Below, in pieces: positions 32,670 to 42,122 of a stretch of DNA of 52,343 nt. Location of the stretch: positions 1-52,343 of the forward strand of contig JALWUJ010000112.1 in assembly GCA_027080135.1 (NCBI GenBank). Direction: 5' to 3'. Below the pieces are notes generated by a model. The model had not been told where the DNA came from. It did not search any database and saw only the letters and a list, made by a program, of their open reading frames with translations. This DNA comes from Flavobacteriaceae bacterium (lineage in GTDB: Bacteria > Bacteroidota > Bacteroidia > Flavobacteriales > Flavobacteriaceae). How positions within the stretch are numbered: the first letter of the stretch is position 1; each line of letters begins with the position of its first letter. Made by a program: the position numbers and the translations under genes.

Positions 32670-33533
32670 TTAACCAGCTAATGCTTCAGCACCACCAACA
32701 ATCTCAAGGATTTCGTTAGTAATAGAAGCTTGTCTTGCTTTGTTGTATTGTAAGTTAAGTGCATCTCTCAATTCGGTTGCGTTGTCGGTTGCTTTGTGCA
32801 TTGCCGTCATACGTGCTCCGTGTTCACTTGCAGACGAATCTCTAAGTGCTTTGAACAATTGCATTTTTAAACTCTTCGGAATTAACTCCTCTACAATTTT
32901 TGCTTTTGAAGGCTCAAAGATATAATCTGAAGCATCCGAAGTTTCTTCAGAATTAGTAGAAACAATTGGTAAAAATTGCTCCTTCATAATAATCTGAGTC
33001 GCTGCATTTTTGAATTTATTATATACCAAAACGATCTTATCGTAAGTTCCTTCGGTAAATAAATCCATTAAATTTTGAGCAATAACCGCATTGTTAGCAA
33101 AGGTTAAATCGTCAAAGATTTCAGTATTATTTTCGATAACGTGGTGTTCTTTAACAAGAATATCGTGTGCTTTTTTTCCTAAAGTTACAAAATCTACTTT
33201 TGCATTGGAAAACTCTTCCTGAATTAAAGAAGTACATCCTTTCACAATGTTAGAATTAAATGCTCCTGCTAATCCACGATTAGAAGAAATAGCGACAAGT
33301 AATACATTTTTTACTTCGCGTTGGGTGGTGTAATCACTTCCTACATCGCCGTCTAAACTTGCGCTTAAATTTTGTAATAACTCCGATTGTTTATCAGCAT
33401 AAGGTCGCATGGTTGTAATTGCATCTTGTGCTTTTTTTAGCTTTGCAGCAGATACCATTTTCATGGCACTGGTAATCTGCATCGTCGAAGATACCGAAGC
33501 TATTCTATTACGTATTTCCTTTAAATTGGCCAT
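32670..33533 (-). CDS. atpG: F1 ATP synthase gamma subunit
   Basis: This 287-residue subunit has the conserved N-terminal helix ANLKEIRNRIASVSSTMQITSAMKMVSAAKLKKAQ. Its C-terminal helix is ATDNATELRDALNLQYNKARQASITNEILEIVGGAEAL. These two helices form the rotating coiled shaft inside the alpha/beta ring. It is the last gene of the visible cluster; beta and epsilon are absent here, as is common in flavobacteria, where they lie elsewhere. An 87-nt repeat-rich gap separates it from atpA. Confidence 0.97.
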   Translation of the reverse strand: MANLKEIRNRIASVSSTMQITSAMKMVSAAKLKKAQDAITTMRPYADKQSELLQNLSASLDGDVGSDYTTQREVKNVLLVAISSNRGLAGAFNSNIVKGCTSLIQEEFSNAKVDFVTLGKKAHDILVKEHHVIENNTEIFDDLTFANNAVIAQNLMDLFTEGTYDKIVLVYNKFKNAATQIIMKEQFLPIVSTNSEETSDASDYIFEPSKAKIVEELIPKSLKMQLFKALRDSSASEHGARMTAMHKATDNATELRDALNLQYNKARQASITNEILEIVGGAEALAG

Positions 33534-33537
33534 TTTT

Positions 33538-33623
33538 TTCAGTATGCAGTCTTCAGTTTTCAGTTCTCAATATTCAGTCAGTTTTCTACCAACTGAATAC
33601 TGTTTACTGATTACTGACTACTA
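33538..33623. repeat. Repeat-rich spacer between atpA and atpG
   Basis: The gap is made of CAGT/ACTG-type words, including TATTCAGT (33571-33578) and ACTGAATA (33592-33599), which can pair, and more copies such as ACTGATTACTGACTACT. It resembles intergenic repeats I associate with flavobacteria. Position inside the operon may tune gamma expression. Confidence 0.6.
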
Positions 33624-35201
33624 GTTATTATACTTGGCTGCTAAATCTTTAGCAACATCTGTTAATACTTTTGTAGCTTCATCGGTTAATTTACCAGCTT
33701 TTAAAGTATTTAATGTATCTCTATGTTTTGCGTTTAAGAATTCGATATAGTCTGCTTCAAATTCTTTTACTTTATCAACAGGAACACTACTTAATAAGTT
33801 TTTAGATCCTGCATAAATTATTGCAATCTGATCTTCTACTGTAAAAGGATCGTTTTGTGCTTGTTTTAGAATTTCAACATTACGTTTTCCTTTTTCAATT
33901 ACACTTAATGTTGCTGCATCTAAATCGGAACCAAACTTAGCAAAAGCTTCTAATTCACGGAACTGTGCTTGATCTAATTTTAATGTTCCCGATACTTTTT
34001 TCATAGATTTTACCTGAGCATTACCACCTACACGAGATACTGAAATACCTACGTTAATTGCTGGTCGAACACCCGAGTTAAACAAATCTCCGTCTAAGAA
34101 AATCTGACCATCGGTAATTGAAATTACGTTGGTTGGAATATAGGCAGAAACATCTCCTGCTTGTGTTTCGATAATGGGTAATGCCGTTAAAGATCCTCCT
34201 CCTTTTACTTTGTCTTTTAAGGATTCTGGAAGGTCATTCATTCTTTTTGCGATATCATCGTTGTTAATCACTTTCGCAGAACGCTCTAATAATCTAGAGT
34301 GAAGGTAGAACACATCACCTGGGTATGCTTCACGTCCTGGTGGACGACGAAGTAACAATGATACTTCACGGTAAGCAACTGCTTGTTTCGATAAATCGTC
34401 ATAAATAATTAAAGCAGGACGACCTGTATCTCTAAAATATTCACCAATTGCAGCACCTGCAAATGGAGCATATACCTGCATTGGAGCTGGGTCTGATGCA
34501 TTAGCCGCTACAATAGTTGTGTATGCTAAAGCACCTCTTTCTTCTAATACTTTTGCGATATTTGCTACGGTTGATGCTTTTTGTCCGATGGCAACATAGA
34601 TACAATAAACAGGTTCACCAGCATCATAAAATTCTTTTTGATTTAGGATGGTATCGATACAAACGGTTGTTTTTCCTGTTTGACGGTCACCAATTACCAA
34701 CTCACGTTGACCTCTACCTACAGGAATCATCGCGTCGATAGCCTTAATTCCTGTTTGAAGTGGTTCGGTTACTGGTTCACGAAAAATTACACCTGGAGCA
34801 ATACGCTCTAAAGGCATTTCGAAAGTTTCACCTGAGATGGCTCCTTTACCGTCTATAGGTTCTCCTAAGGTATCTACCACACGACCAACAATTCCTTCAC
34901 CTACATTAATAGATGCAATACGTTGAGTACGTTTTACGGTGGAACCTTCCACAATATTTTTTGAATGACCTAACAATACAACACCAACATTATCTTCTTC
35001 AAGGTTAAGAACAATTCCTTCCAATCCATTTTCGAATTCAACTAATTCACCATATTGTGCATTTGAAAGTCCGTATACACGTGCAATTCCATCACCTACG
35101 GTTAATACACTTCCTACCTCGTCTAATGACGCGGTAGATTCGTAACCCGATAATTGTTTTTTTAATATTGCTGAAACTTCAGCTGGTTTAACTTCTGCCA
35201 T
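33621..35201 (-). CDS. atpA: F1 ATP synthase alpha subunit
   Basis: The 526-residue subunit contains the P-loop [14 protein letters not shown], the [41 protein letters not shown] stretch and the crown domain with [22 protein letters not shown]. It forms the non-catalytic nucleotide sites of the hexamer. It is 11 nt downstream of atpH and followed by atpG after the repeat-rich spacer. Length and motifs are ordinary. Confidence 0.98.
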   Translation of the reverse strand: MAEVKPAEVSAILKKQLSGYESTASLDEVGSVLTVGDGIARVYGLSNAQYGELVEFENGLEGIVLNLEEDNVGVVLLGHSKNIVEGSTVKRTQRIASINVGEGIVGRVVDTLGEPIDGKGAISGETFEMPLERIAPGVIFREPVTEPLQTGIKAIDAMIPVGRGQRELVIGDRQTGKTTVCIDTILNQKEFYDAGEPVYCIYVAIGQKASTVANIAKVLEERGALAYTTIVAANASDPAPMQVYAPFAGAAIGEYFRDTGRPALIIYDDLSKQAVAYREVSLLLRRPPGREAYPGDVFYLHSRLLERSAKVINNDDIAKRMNDLPESLKDKVKGGGSLTALPIIETQAGDVSAYIPTNVISITDGQIFLDGDLFNSGVRPAINVGISVSRVGGNAQVKSMKKVSGTLKLDQAQFRELEAFAKFGSDLDAATLSVIEKGKRNVEILKQAQNDPFTVEDQIAIIYAGSKNLLSSVPVDKVKEFEADYIEFLNAKHRDTLNTLKAGKLTDEATKVLTDVAKDLAAKYNN

Positions 35202-35212
35202 TGTAATCTTAT

Positions 35213-35755
35213 TTAAATACTCTTATTAAATTCTCTTTTTATTCTTGCTAGATTGTTTGAAATACTAGCGTTATATTGTAAATCGCCTACTCGTAGTATA
35301 AAACCTCCAATAATCGATTCGTCAACTGTGTTTTCTAATGTTACTTTTTCGCTTCCTGTAAGTTCTTTTACTTTGGATAAAACTTTGGTTTCTATTTCTG
35401 AAGAAAGAGGAACTGCTGTAATAACCTTTGCTACTTTTATACCTTGTGATTCTTTATAAATATTGACAAAACTAGTTGCAACATCACTTAATAAAGAAGT
35501 TCGTTTGTTAATAACTAAAGTAGAAATCAGTGATTTTGTTGTTTCTGTTTGGTTTGAAAAAATTTGCAATAAAGCAGATTTTTTATCTTCTTCAGTATAA
35601 ACAGGACTTTGAAGCATTTCACTCAACTCATTACTATCGGTAATGGTGTTGTAAACCACTTGCATATCCTCAAACACTTCTGAAGCGTTATTTGCTTCAT
35701 TGGCTTGTAATAAAACTGCTTTTGCGTAACGTTTGGCTGCTCTGCTTCCGCTCAT
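35213..35755 (-). CDS. atpH: F1 ATP synthase delta subunit
   Basis: The 180-residue protein starts [19 protein letters not shown] and contains [18 protein letters not shown]. It ends in [27 protein letters not shown], the conserved delta/OSCP C-terminal pattern. It joins F1 to the b stalk. Spacing is 4 nt to atpF and 11 nt to atpA. Confidence 0.95.
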   Translation of the reverse strand: MSGSRAAKRYAKAVLLQANEANNASEVFEDMQVVYNTITDSNELSEMLQSPVYTEEDKKSALLQIFSNQTETTKSLISTLVINKRTSLLSDVATSFVNIYKESQGIKVAKVITAVPLSSEIETKVLSKVKELTGSEKVTLENTVDESIIGGFILRVGDLQYNASISNNLARIKREFNKSI

Positions 35756-35759
35756 AATA

Positions 35760-36260
35760 TTAATTTAAAGTAGCATCGTTTAACATGCTTTCTACTAATT
35801 TTAATTGCTTGTCTTTATCGGCTAATTCGTTTTTAACCACTTTTTCAGCAATTTCGATAGAAAGGTTTGCTACTTGGTTTTTTATTTCAACGATAGCTGC
35901 TTTCTTTTCGCTTTCGATTGCTGCTTGTGCGTTAGCAATTAATTTATCGGCTTCAACTTGTGCCTCACCTTTTGCATCCGAAATCATTTTTTCTTTGATT
36001 TCGCGAGCTTCTTTAATCATTGTTTCTCTTTCTGCACGAGCTTCTTGTAGCAATTTTTGATTGTCTGCTTGAAGGTTTTGCATTTCTAATTTAGCGTTTT
36101 CAGCTGCATCTAATGCATTTTTAATCCCTTCTTCTCTAGTATTTAATGCATTTAATATAGGGCCCCAAGCAAATTTTTTCAATAATAAAAGTAACAATAC
36201 AAAAAGTATCATTTGCCAGAAAAAAAGTCCAAAAGAGAAATCGTTAATTAACTTTTCCAT
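35760..36260 (-). CDS. atpF: F0 ATP synthase b subunit
   Basis: A 166-residue protein with one N-terminal membrane helix ([29 protein letters not shown]) and a long charged coiled coil (about 35-150, [30 protein letters not shown]). It forms the peripheral stalk holding F1. It is separated from atpE by an 81-nt gap containing a strong hairpin, which would reduce its level relative to the c subunit. Confidence 0.95.
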   Translation of the reverse strand: MEKLINDFSFGLFFWQMILFVLLLLLLKKFAWGPILNALNTREEGIKNALDAAENAKLEMQNLQADNQKLLQEARAERETMIKEAREIKEKMISDAKGEAQVEADKLIANAQAAIESEKKAAIVEIKNQVANLSIEIAEKVVKNELADKDKQLKLVESMLNDATLN

Positions 36261-36295
36261 GATTTTATTTTAAATAATTTTTTAATTTAAAAATT

Positions 36296-36332
36296 AAACT
36301 ACAATTGCAACCAACCGTTGCAACTGTAGTTT
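36296..36332 (-). promoter_or_regulatory. Hairpin between atpE and atpF
   Basis: AAACTACAATTGCAA pairs with TTGCAACTGTAGTTT (one mismatch, 7-nt loop). On the minus strand it starts 10 nt after the atpE stop and runs into an AT-rich tract, so it resembles a partial terminator or a 3'-end stabiliser for atpE mRNA. Confidence 0.7.
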
Positions 36333-36341
36333 TGGGTTTTG

Positions 36342-36533
36342 TTATACTGCAAATAAAGCAGCAAATCCAATACCTTCAATAAGCGCAGCTGCAATTAGCA
36401 TTGCTGTTTGAATTTTTCCGTAAGCTTCTGGCTGACGAGCAATAGCGTCCATTGCTGAACCACCAATTCTACCGATACCGATACCGGCACCAATTACTAC
36501 TAAACCTGCACCTACAATAGCTGGAATTTCCAT
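36342..36533 (-). CDS. atpE: F0 ATP synthase c subunit
   Basis: This 63-residue hairpin protein has a Gly-rich helix 1 (GAGLVVIGAGIGIGRIGGSA), the polar loop ARQPEAYGK and helix 2 with the ion-carrying Glu in LIEGIGFAAL. Glu is followed by Gly rather than Ser or Thr, which argues for protons rather than sodium. It forms the rotor ring. It is followed by a hairpin that may let more c than b be made. Confidence 0.96.
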   Translation of the reverse strand: MEIPAIVGAGLVVIGAGIGIGRIGGSAMDAIARQPEAYGKIQTAMLIAAALIEGIGFAALFAV

Positions 36534-36570
36534 AAATATATATAATTAAAAATTAAACATTCAAAACTTA

Positions 36571-37668
36571 CTAATGGTCATCTTCAGGACCGTGATCTTC
36601 AACAGCAAAGCCAAAATAAAGGGCTGAAAGCATAGTGAAGATATATGCTTGTAATAAAGCAACTAACAATTCAATCATTGAAATAGCAAAGGATAACACA
36701 AATGTTAAACTACTACCAATCCAATTTTGAAAAACAAATATTAAACCTATCAAACTCATTAAAACAATGTGTCCTGCCATAATGTTTGCATATAAACGAA
36801 TCATTAATGCAAAAGGTTTAATAATTACTCCTAATAATTCTATGGGAGCTAATATTATTTTCATTGGTACAGGTACGCCTGGCATCCAAAAAATGTGTTT
36901 CCAATAATTTGCGTTTCCAGAAAACTGTGTAATGATAAATGTGATAATTGCCAAGCCAAATGTTACCGCTATATTTCCGGTTACATTTACTCCTAATGGA
37001 GTTAACCCAAATAGGTTTAAAAACCAAATAAAGAAAAATATAGTTAATAAATATGGCATGTATTTTTTATATTTAGTTTCGCCAATATTTGGAATAGCTA
37101 TCTCATCTCTTACATATAATATAATAGGTTCAAAAAATCTTCCTGCTCCTGTAACAATTGGTCCTTTCTTGAAGGATTTTGCCATTCCTGCAAATACCCA
37201 AAACATAAGAAGACCTGTGATTAACATCATTAATACACTTTTAGTGATTGAAAAATCTAGTGGTTTTTCGTTTTTTGGGTGATGATGTTCGTCTAAATTA
37301 ATAGTTCCTTCAGCGTCTGTTTTATAAATTTTATTGTGAAAAAGCGTGTAGTAATTCCCATTGTTTTCTGCAACTTCTTCTCCGTGGTGAAACTTTGAGG
37401 AAGAGAACATTTGTAAACCATCTTCATTATCCCATAAAATTACTGGTAGGGGAAAGCCATAATGTTTACCTGTTTTGCTATCACTAAAGAAAGTAAAATC
37501 ATGCGAGTCTAAAATATGATGATGAATACTCTCCTTGATCTTCTCTTTTAAACTTACTTCTTCTGGTGTACCCTCATGTTCTTCATTAACTTCGTTTTGA
37601 GCTCGCACATTTACGGCAAAAACTAAAAGGACAACGGTAAGTAATTTTACTAAATAATTGCTTTGCAT
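36571..37668 (-). CDS. atpB: F0 ATP synthase a subunit with exported N-terminal extension
   Basis: The start MQSNYLVKLLTVVLLVFAVNVRAQ gives a signal-like first segment, and a promoter box lies at 37703-37710. The 365-residue protein is longer than the usual about 250. About 130 residues precede the membrane core, including acidic and His-rich stretches (KESIHHHILDSHDF, NLDEHHHPKNEKP). The core keeps the channel arginine region (IKPFALMIRLYANIMAGHI). Such extensions are known in Bacteroidetes a subunits. It forms the proton half-channels. Confidence 0.93.
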   Translation of the reverse strand: MQSNYLVKLLTVVLLVFAVNVRAQNEVNEEHEGTPEEVSLKEKIKESIHHHILDSHDFTFFSDSKTGKHYGFPLPVILWDNEDGLQMFSSSKFHHGEEVAENNGNYYTLFHNKIYKTDAEGTINLDEHHHPKNEKPLDFSITKSVLMMLITGLLMFWVFAGMAKSFKKGPIVTGAGRFFEPIILYVRDEIAIPNIGETKYKKYMPYLLTIFFFIWFLNLFGLTPLGVNVTGNIAVTFGLAIITFIITQFSGNANYWKHIFWMPGVPVPMKIILAPIELLGVIIKPFALMIRLYANIMAGHIVLMSLIGLIFVFQNWIGSSLTFVLSFAISMIELLVALLQAYIFTMLSALYFGFAVEDHGPEDDH

Positions 37669-37702
37669 AGTAAACAAATTATATTGGCTTTAAAAATCCG
37701 TG

Positions 37703-37710
37703 CAAAAATA
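37703..37710 (-). promoter_or_regulatory. -7 box for atpB
   Basis: The minus strand reads TATTTTTG (TAnnTTTG) about 35 nt before the ATG. It would give the core ATP synthase genes a promoter separate from the upstream bactofilin/AtpZ genes. Confidence 0.5.
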
Positions 37711-37774
37711 GGGTTATTTCTTAAAAGAGAAAACTATTTATCCTCTTTTTTAATTCGCTTAAAAAATGTAGATA

Positions 37775-38158
37775 TTACTGATTATTAAGCTGTTTGGAAA
37801 GGTAGATGACTTCTGCAATTAAACAGATTGCGTAAGGAATAAAAAAGGCTGCAAATTCGATGGTCTGCATCTCACCATCTGTTTTGTATATTGGGTAAAA
37901 CACCAAAAAGAAAACCAAAAACTTCAACGCACTCCCTGCCATAAAAACAAATCCTGCTTGTGCCGAATTTTTATTTAATGTTTTTTCGACAATCACCAAA
38001 ACCACTGCTGCTAAAAAATAATTTATCACATAGGAAAGGATTATTTGATTTCCGAAGAGGGAATAATCGGTAAACGAGTTAGCTAAAAGGTGAATTCCGA
38101 ATGTAATTAGTAACAAAATTGCTAAGAATCCTAAAAACTTGAAACTTGAATTTTGCAT
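37775..38158 (-). CDS. DUF6168-like four-helix membrane protein
   Basis: The 127-residue product has four hydrophobic helices and no large soluble part (FLGFLAILLLITFGIHLL, YVINYFLAAVVLVIV, FVFMAGSALKFLVFFLVF, FFIPYAICLIAEVIYL). It lies between AtpZ-like and atpB, where AtpI-type assembly helpers are often found, and the family named DUF6168 has this form in flavobacteria. A helper role for the c ring or Mg2+ is possible but unproven. It starts 4 nt after the AtpZ gene. Confidence 0.7.
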   Translation of the reverse strand: MQNSSFKFLGFLAILLLITFGIHLLANSFTDYSLFGNQIILSYVINYFLAAVVLVIVEKTLNKNSAQAGFVFMAGSALKFLVFFLVFYPIYKTDGEMQTIEFAAFFIPYAICLIAEVIYLSKQLNNQ

Positions 38159-38162
38159 ATAC

Positions 38163-38381
38163 CTATTTATTTAATCTATTGGTTTGTTGAAGCACTAAAA
38201 ACAACGAAATTGCAACTCCTATTAATGTAAAAATAATTGTGTAAAGCTTTCCTTCAGGGTTGTAAGATTGATCCAACCAAACGCCACTTTTTACAAACAA
38301 ATAAATAATAACACCCATTTGTATTCCAATTCCAGATAGAATTGCCCAGCGTTTAATACTGTTTTTGTCTTTAGAAGACAT
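38163..38381 (-). CDS. AtpZ/AtpI-like F0 assembly protein
   Basis: The 72-residue protein has two membrane helices (WAILSGIGIQMGVIIYLFVKSGVWLDQ and LYTIIFTLIGVAISLFLVLQQ) with the GIQMG and W(L)D signature of the AtpZ/AtpI family. Its role in c-ring assembly or divalent-ion transport is known only from relatives. It is 4 nt after bactofilin and 4 nt before the DUF6168-like gene. Confidence 0.82.
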   Translation of the reverse strand: MSSKDKNSIKRWAILSGIGIQMGVIIYLFVKSGVWLDQSYNPEGKLYTIIFTLIGVAISLFLVLQQTNRLNK

Positions 38382-38385
38382 TCTA

Positions 38386-38856
38386 TTAGGATTCGGCTTG
38401 TTGTGAAGGTTTGTTTATGATTGATCTTTGTTGACGATCGTACGGGTTGGGTTTATTTTTTTCCTGTTCGGTTTTTATTGAAAGCGATTCTTTTTTTGAG
38501 CCTTTCATTAAACAAGTTGCGTTAAAACTAGCTCCAGGTTCTACGGCTAATTTACCGATTACAACTTCGCCTTCTATTTGAGCTGTTGATTTTAAACTTA
38601 ATGTTTCGGAAATAGCAATTATTCCTTTTATTTTACCTTCGACATCTGCATTTTTACAGGTTAAAGTTCCTATAATTTTTCCTGTTTTTCCAATAACAAC
38701 TTTAGCGGGTGTTTTTACGTTCCCTTCAATAGTTCCATCAATCCTAAAATATCCATTGGAAGAAATGTCTCCTTTTAAAGTAGTTCCTTCGTTAATACGG
38801 TTTTGATTGGTTCTTTGAGTTTCGGGTAGTTCTTTATTTTTTTTATCTGAAAACAT
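38386..38856 (-). CDS. Bactofilin (polymer-forming cytoskeletal protein)
   Basis: The 156-residue protein has a repeated beta-helix core (INEGTTLKGDISSNGYFRIDGTIEGNVKTPAKVVIGKTGKIIG, with two more rungs after it), the DUF583/bactofilin pattern. It also has polar, Lys/Ser-rich flanks. Bactofilins self-assemble into filaments at the membrane and position envelope machinery. It lies 11 nt after the PorW/SprE gene, suggesting a shared role at the cell surface. Confidence 0.9.
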   Translation of the reverse strand: MFSDKKNKELPETQRTNQNRINEGTTLKGDISSNGYFRIDGTIEGNVKTPAKVVIGKTGKIIGTLTCKNADVEGKIKGIIAISETLSLKSTAQIEGEVVIGKLAVEPGASFNATCLMKGSKKESLSIKTEQEKNKPNPYDRQQRSIINKPSQQAES

Positions 38857-38867
38857 AATTTTATTTT

Positions 38868-41576
38868 TTAACCCTTTCTTCCTGGAGATTTTTTTCCGGA
38901 TTTTGAGTTTGATTTTTGCCTTTCTCTATTTGAAGGTTTTTTGGGGTTTCTATTGTTCTTTTTCTTTGCTTCTTTTATGGCTTTGTTTTTCTTAATTTCT
39001 TTCTGTGATAGCTTACTTTTTTGTCTTCCTTTTCCGTTTGAAAAATCGGTAGTTAGGTATTCTTCAAGGTTTTTATGAATTTGGATTAATCTATAATTCA
39101 TCGAGGAAATTTCAAAGAAGAAGTCTTTTACTTTATACTTTTTGTTTTCCGATAATATCTCTGCAAACCCTCTGGCTCCTAGCCTTGAATTAAGTCCGTG
39201 AATTACAACAAACACAGTATCTTGTACATAATAATCTACAGAAGTACTCATGTTGGTATATTTATAATCAGAGAGTGCTTTATCTAATTTTTTCTTTAAT
39301 TTATTGGCGATTTCTCTGTCGGTTTTATTGAATCTATAAACTATTTTCCATCTATTACTAACGGTGTCTGAATAAAACTCCTTGTTAGCAATTTGCGGAA
39401 TTAAATTACTGTATAAAGATTGTGCTTCTTTACCTTCTTTTGTATTTGGATAAGTAAGCCCTATGTAATTAATGGCTTTTTTATAAGCTTCAAAACCTTG
39501 TTGTCTTCCTAATGCATCTGCTTTTAAAAATTCGAATTTAGGTACAATTGGATTTCCAAAATAAGCTGTTATATATTTTTCGCAATTTTCTATTACGTAT
39601 TGATAATTTGTTTTTTCAAACTCTGTATATAATTCTTTATACTTAAATTCTGGACTTGATTCATCGGTTGCTAAGATTGTATTAGGGTTTCTTAGTATTT
39701 CTGCATAGCGAGAATCTGGGTATCTTGTTAATATTTCATTTTTATATCTATCTGCCAACTCTTGGTTTCCAGTGGTTTGATAAATTTTAAACAAATTATA
39801 TAATGAAGGTAACACCAATCGTTCTTCAGGATTAAAAGATAGTAAGGTTTCAAAACGATTAACTGCTAAATCGTATTCTTTAAATTTTTCTTTATAAATT
39901 CCTCCTAATTGGTAATAGGCAAAATCGCGTTCTTTGGTAATACTATCTATTACTGCGTCATCTGTAGGAATTAAGGCAACATAGGATTCTGGTTTGTAAA
40001 TATCGCTCTCGGAAACACTTGCTATTACAGTCTCTTCTTCTAAATCTCCTATTTTACTTAACTTATCAGAAAGTCTCCAGTTATCTTCTAGTTTTCTGTT
40101 TCCCCATCTCTTTTTAAATTCTTGCTTTCCGTATGAAATGGTTGTGGAAGAATAAAAATAAAAAGTACCACCTGCACTGGGTCCTTTTCCTCCAATTCCA
40201 GAATTATTGTTTTTAAAGAACTCTTTGTTTTCAATTTCTTTATCTATTTTAACTTGTGCAATCGAGTCTTCAATTGCCTTTTGTTTTAGAGCTGAAGTAT
40301 ATTTGGTAAAATAGGCTAAGCGTTCGGTTTCATTCATATTAACCAAACCAAGGATACTGTCGTTTGCTATTGCGATGTCTTCATATTTAATTACATCGTC
40401 TAGGTTATCTCTTCTCTTTTTAATTCTTCTCCAAGGTCTTGAGTTCTCGGTAAGATTTGTTAATGTGCTATCGTAATAAGATCCTGCTAATTTATATTCG
40501 GCTTCATCAAAATATATTTCTGCTAAGGATTGGTAATTTACCGCTTGCATTTTTCGGTCGTCACGATAAGCATCAAGAGATTTGTTATAAAATTCTATGG
40601 CTAAATCTGTACTGTCTGTTTTTAAGTAATAATCTCCAATCTGGTTATAAATTTTATCCAGAAAAGGTCTGTTTTCTCTATCCTTTTCTAATTTGTAAAG
40701 CAGGTCTAGAAAAGCCACCCGATCTTCTTTTGTAAAATCGAAATTTTTGGCTTTTTCAATATATGCATTAATCATATAAATTCTTGGTGACTTTCTTTTT
40801 AGTGCAATTACTTTGTCGAAAGTTAGGTTTGCACTATCTATTTTTTCAAGCCTATCGTATAATTGTCCTGTAATATAAAGGTACCTTCCTTCTAACTCAT
40901 GGTCTTTTACATTTTCAGAGGCTCTTTTAATATAAGGCAATGCTGCTTCTAAAGAATCTAGGTTGATATACGCTTGAGCAACGATTGCCGAAGCATCTGC
41001 GTAATCTTCTTTACTTATTTCTTGGAGTTTAAACATTTTTTTTAGATCCTCGATTGCAATCTCTTCATTATTTAAACGAATATTTGTTTTGGCTTTCCAA
41101 ACTTTTGCAAGGTTTATGCTATTACAAGTAGGGTAGGTTTTTAAAATAAAATTAAATGCATCTAAGGCCTGAACAAAACGACTATCGTAATAACGTGCTT
41201 TACCAAGAAGAATAAAAGCTTCGTCTATTTGAGGATTGTTTTCTTTTCCGTCTATATAAATAGAATGTTTTTGAATTGCTTTAGTAGCTTTTTCTTCGGC
41301 TCTATTAAAATTTTGATTTTCAGTTTCGCCAGGTAGTCCTTTTTTGTTGTCCGAATCAAATCGTTCAACAGGAAGAATTTCCCAATAATCGTCTCTATAG
41401 GTTTGTGTAACTTGTTTTAGCCCTTCTTCAAAAGCAAGATTTCCATTATATAATGCATTGTATTCTGCAAATACTGCATGTGAATTTCGGCTTAAAAATG
41501 TATTTTTTTTACGAGAACAGGCTGCAAAAAGCAATACTGTAATAAAAAATAAAGTAACTTTAAATATCCCCTTCAA
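38868..41576 (-). CDS. sprE: Gliding motility / type IX secretion lipoprotein, PorW/SprE-like
   Basis: MKGIFKVTLFFITVLLFAACSRKKN is a lipoprotein signal with Cys20. The 902 residues contain numerous TPR helices (SRFVQALDAFNFILKTYP, SDLAIEFYNKSL-type repeats). They end in a very basic Lys/Arg/Ser/Pro tail (about 840-902). Size, lipoprotein start, TPR content and position beside bactofilin and the ATP synthase genes match SprE of Flavobacterium johnsoniae and PorW of Porphyromonas, needed for the type IX secretion system and gliding. The gene symbol is by similarity only. Confidence 0.85.
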   Translation of the reverse strand: MKGIFKVTLFFITVLLFAACSRKKNTFLSRNSHAVFAEYNALYNGNLAFEEGLKQVTQTYRDDYWEILPVERFDSDNKKGLPGETENQNFNRAEEKATKAIQKHSIYIDGKENNPQIDEAFILLGKARYYDSRFVQALDAFNFILKTYPTCNSINLAKVWKAKTNIRLNNEEIAIEDLKKMFKLQEISKEDYADASAIVAQAYINLDSLEAALPYIKRASENVKDHELEGRYLYITGQLYDRLEKIDSANLTFDKVIALKRKSPRIYMINAYIEKAKNFDFTKEDRVAFLDLLYKLEKDRENRPFLDKIYNQIGDYYLKTDSTDLAIEFYNKSLDAYRDDRKMQAVNYQSLAEIYFDEAEYKLAGSYYDSTLTNLTENSRPWRRIKKRRDNLDDVIKYEDIAIANDSILGLVNMNETERLAYFTKYTSALKQKAIEDSIAQVKIDKEIENKEFFKNNNSGIGGKGPSAGGTFYFYSSTTISYGKQEFKKRWGNRKLEDNWRLSDKLSKIGDLEEETVIASVSESDIYKPESYVALIPTDDAVIDSITKERDFAYYQLGGIYKEKFKEYDLAVNRFETLLSFNPEERLVLPSLYNLFKIYQTTGNQELADRYKNEILTRYPDSRYAEILRNPNTILATDESSPEFKYKELYTEFEKTNYQYVIENCEKYITAYFGNPIVPKFEFLKADALGRQQGFEAYKKAINYIGLTYPNTKEGKEAQSLYSNLIPQIANKEFYSDTVSNRWKIVYRFNKTDREIANKLKKKLDKALSDYKYTNMSTSVDYYVQDTVFVVIHGLNSRLGARGFAEILSENKKYKVKDFFFEISSMNYRLIQIHKNLEEYLTTDFSNGKGRQKSKLSQKEIKKNKAIKEAKKKNNRNPKKPSNRERQKSNSKSGKKSPGRKG

Positions 41577-41639
41577 AATAATGATTTGTTTATTGTATAA
41601 TAATGAAACTTAAAAGCTTCAACTTTAGTGTGTATTGTT

Positions 41640-41647
41640 CAAAATTA
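41640..41647 (-). promoter_or_regulatory. -7 box for PorW/SprE operon
   Basis: The minus strand reads TAATTTTG, about 64 nt before the ATG at 41576. No exact -33 TTG is found at ideal spacing. The remaining 226-nt intergenic space up to the ferredoxin ATG holds only AT-rich sequence. Confidence 0.45.
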
Positions 41648-41758
41648 ACGGTAAAAATACGTTTCTTTTTAAAATTTGAAAGAGTTATTAGTGTAAAAAT
41701 TGAAAACATTATAAATTATTGATATTATAAATTTCAGTTAATAATAACTATTTGAAGT

Positions 41759-41787
41759 TTGTTCCATAAAAAACCTTTGTATTTTTG
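41759..41787 (+). promoter_or_regulatory. Promoter of ferredoxin gene
   Basis: TTG at 41759-41761 and TATTTTTG at 41780-41787 are separated by 18 nt, close to the Bacteroidetes consensus. The predicted leader is about 12 nt before ATG 41803. Confidence 0.7.
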
Positions 41788-41802
41788 CCAAAATTTTTAG
41801 CA

Positions 41803-42093
41803 ATGAGCAATATAAAAACAACCCTAACTATACTAGTAGATGAGGAAACCCATGTAATTGAAATGAAAGCAAAACAGTCGGTTTTAGAAGCGGCTTTAAA
41901 AAATGATATTGATGCTCCTTACTCTTGTCAAGGCGGAGTTTGTTCTACTTGTATTGCAAAAATTACCGAAGGCGAAGCTACCATGGCAAACAACCAAATT
42001 TTAACCGATGGCGAAATTGCTGAAGGATTAATATTAACTTGCCAAGCACATCCTACTACTCCTACTTTGGCTGTTGATTATGATGATGTTTAA
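41803..42093 (+). CDS. 2Fe-2S ferredoxin (plant type)
   Basis: The start MSNIKTTLTILVDEETHVIEMK is selected because the promoter box ends at 41787. The 96-residue protein has the plant-type cluster ligands, SCQGGVCSTC plus the distant LTCQAHP. It carries one electron between a reductase and an acceptor in the cytoplasm. It resembles the ferredoxin domain of phenylacetyl-CoA oxygenase-type reductases but is stand-alone. It is monocistronic. Confidence 0.92.
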   Translation: MSNIKTTLTILVDEETHVIEMKAKQSVLEAALKNDIDAPYSCQGGVCSTCIAKITEGEATMANNQILTDGEIAEGLILTCQAHPTTPTLAVDYDDV

Positions 42094-42122
42094 AAATGAC
42101 TTACGATACTAAGATGTATGAT

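Noticed and set aside
36342-36533. Sodium-type c subunit
   Set aside because: The ion-carrying Glu is followed by Gly, without the Ser/Thr expected of sodium-binding rings.
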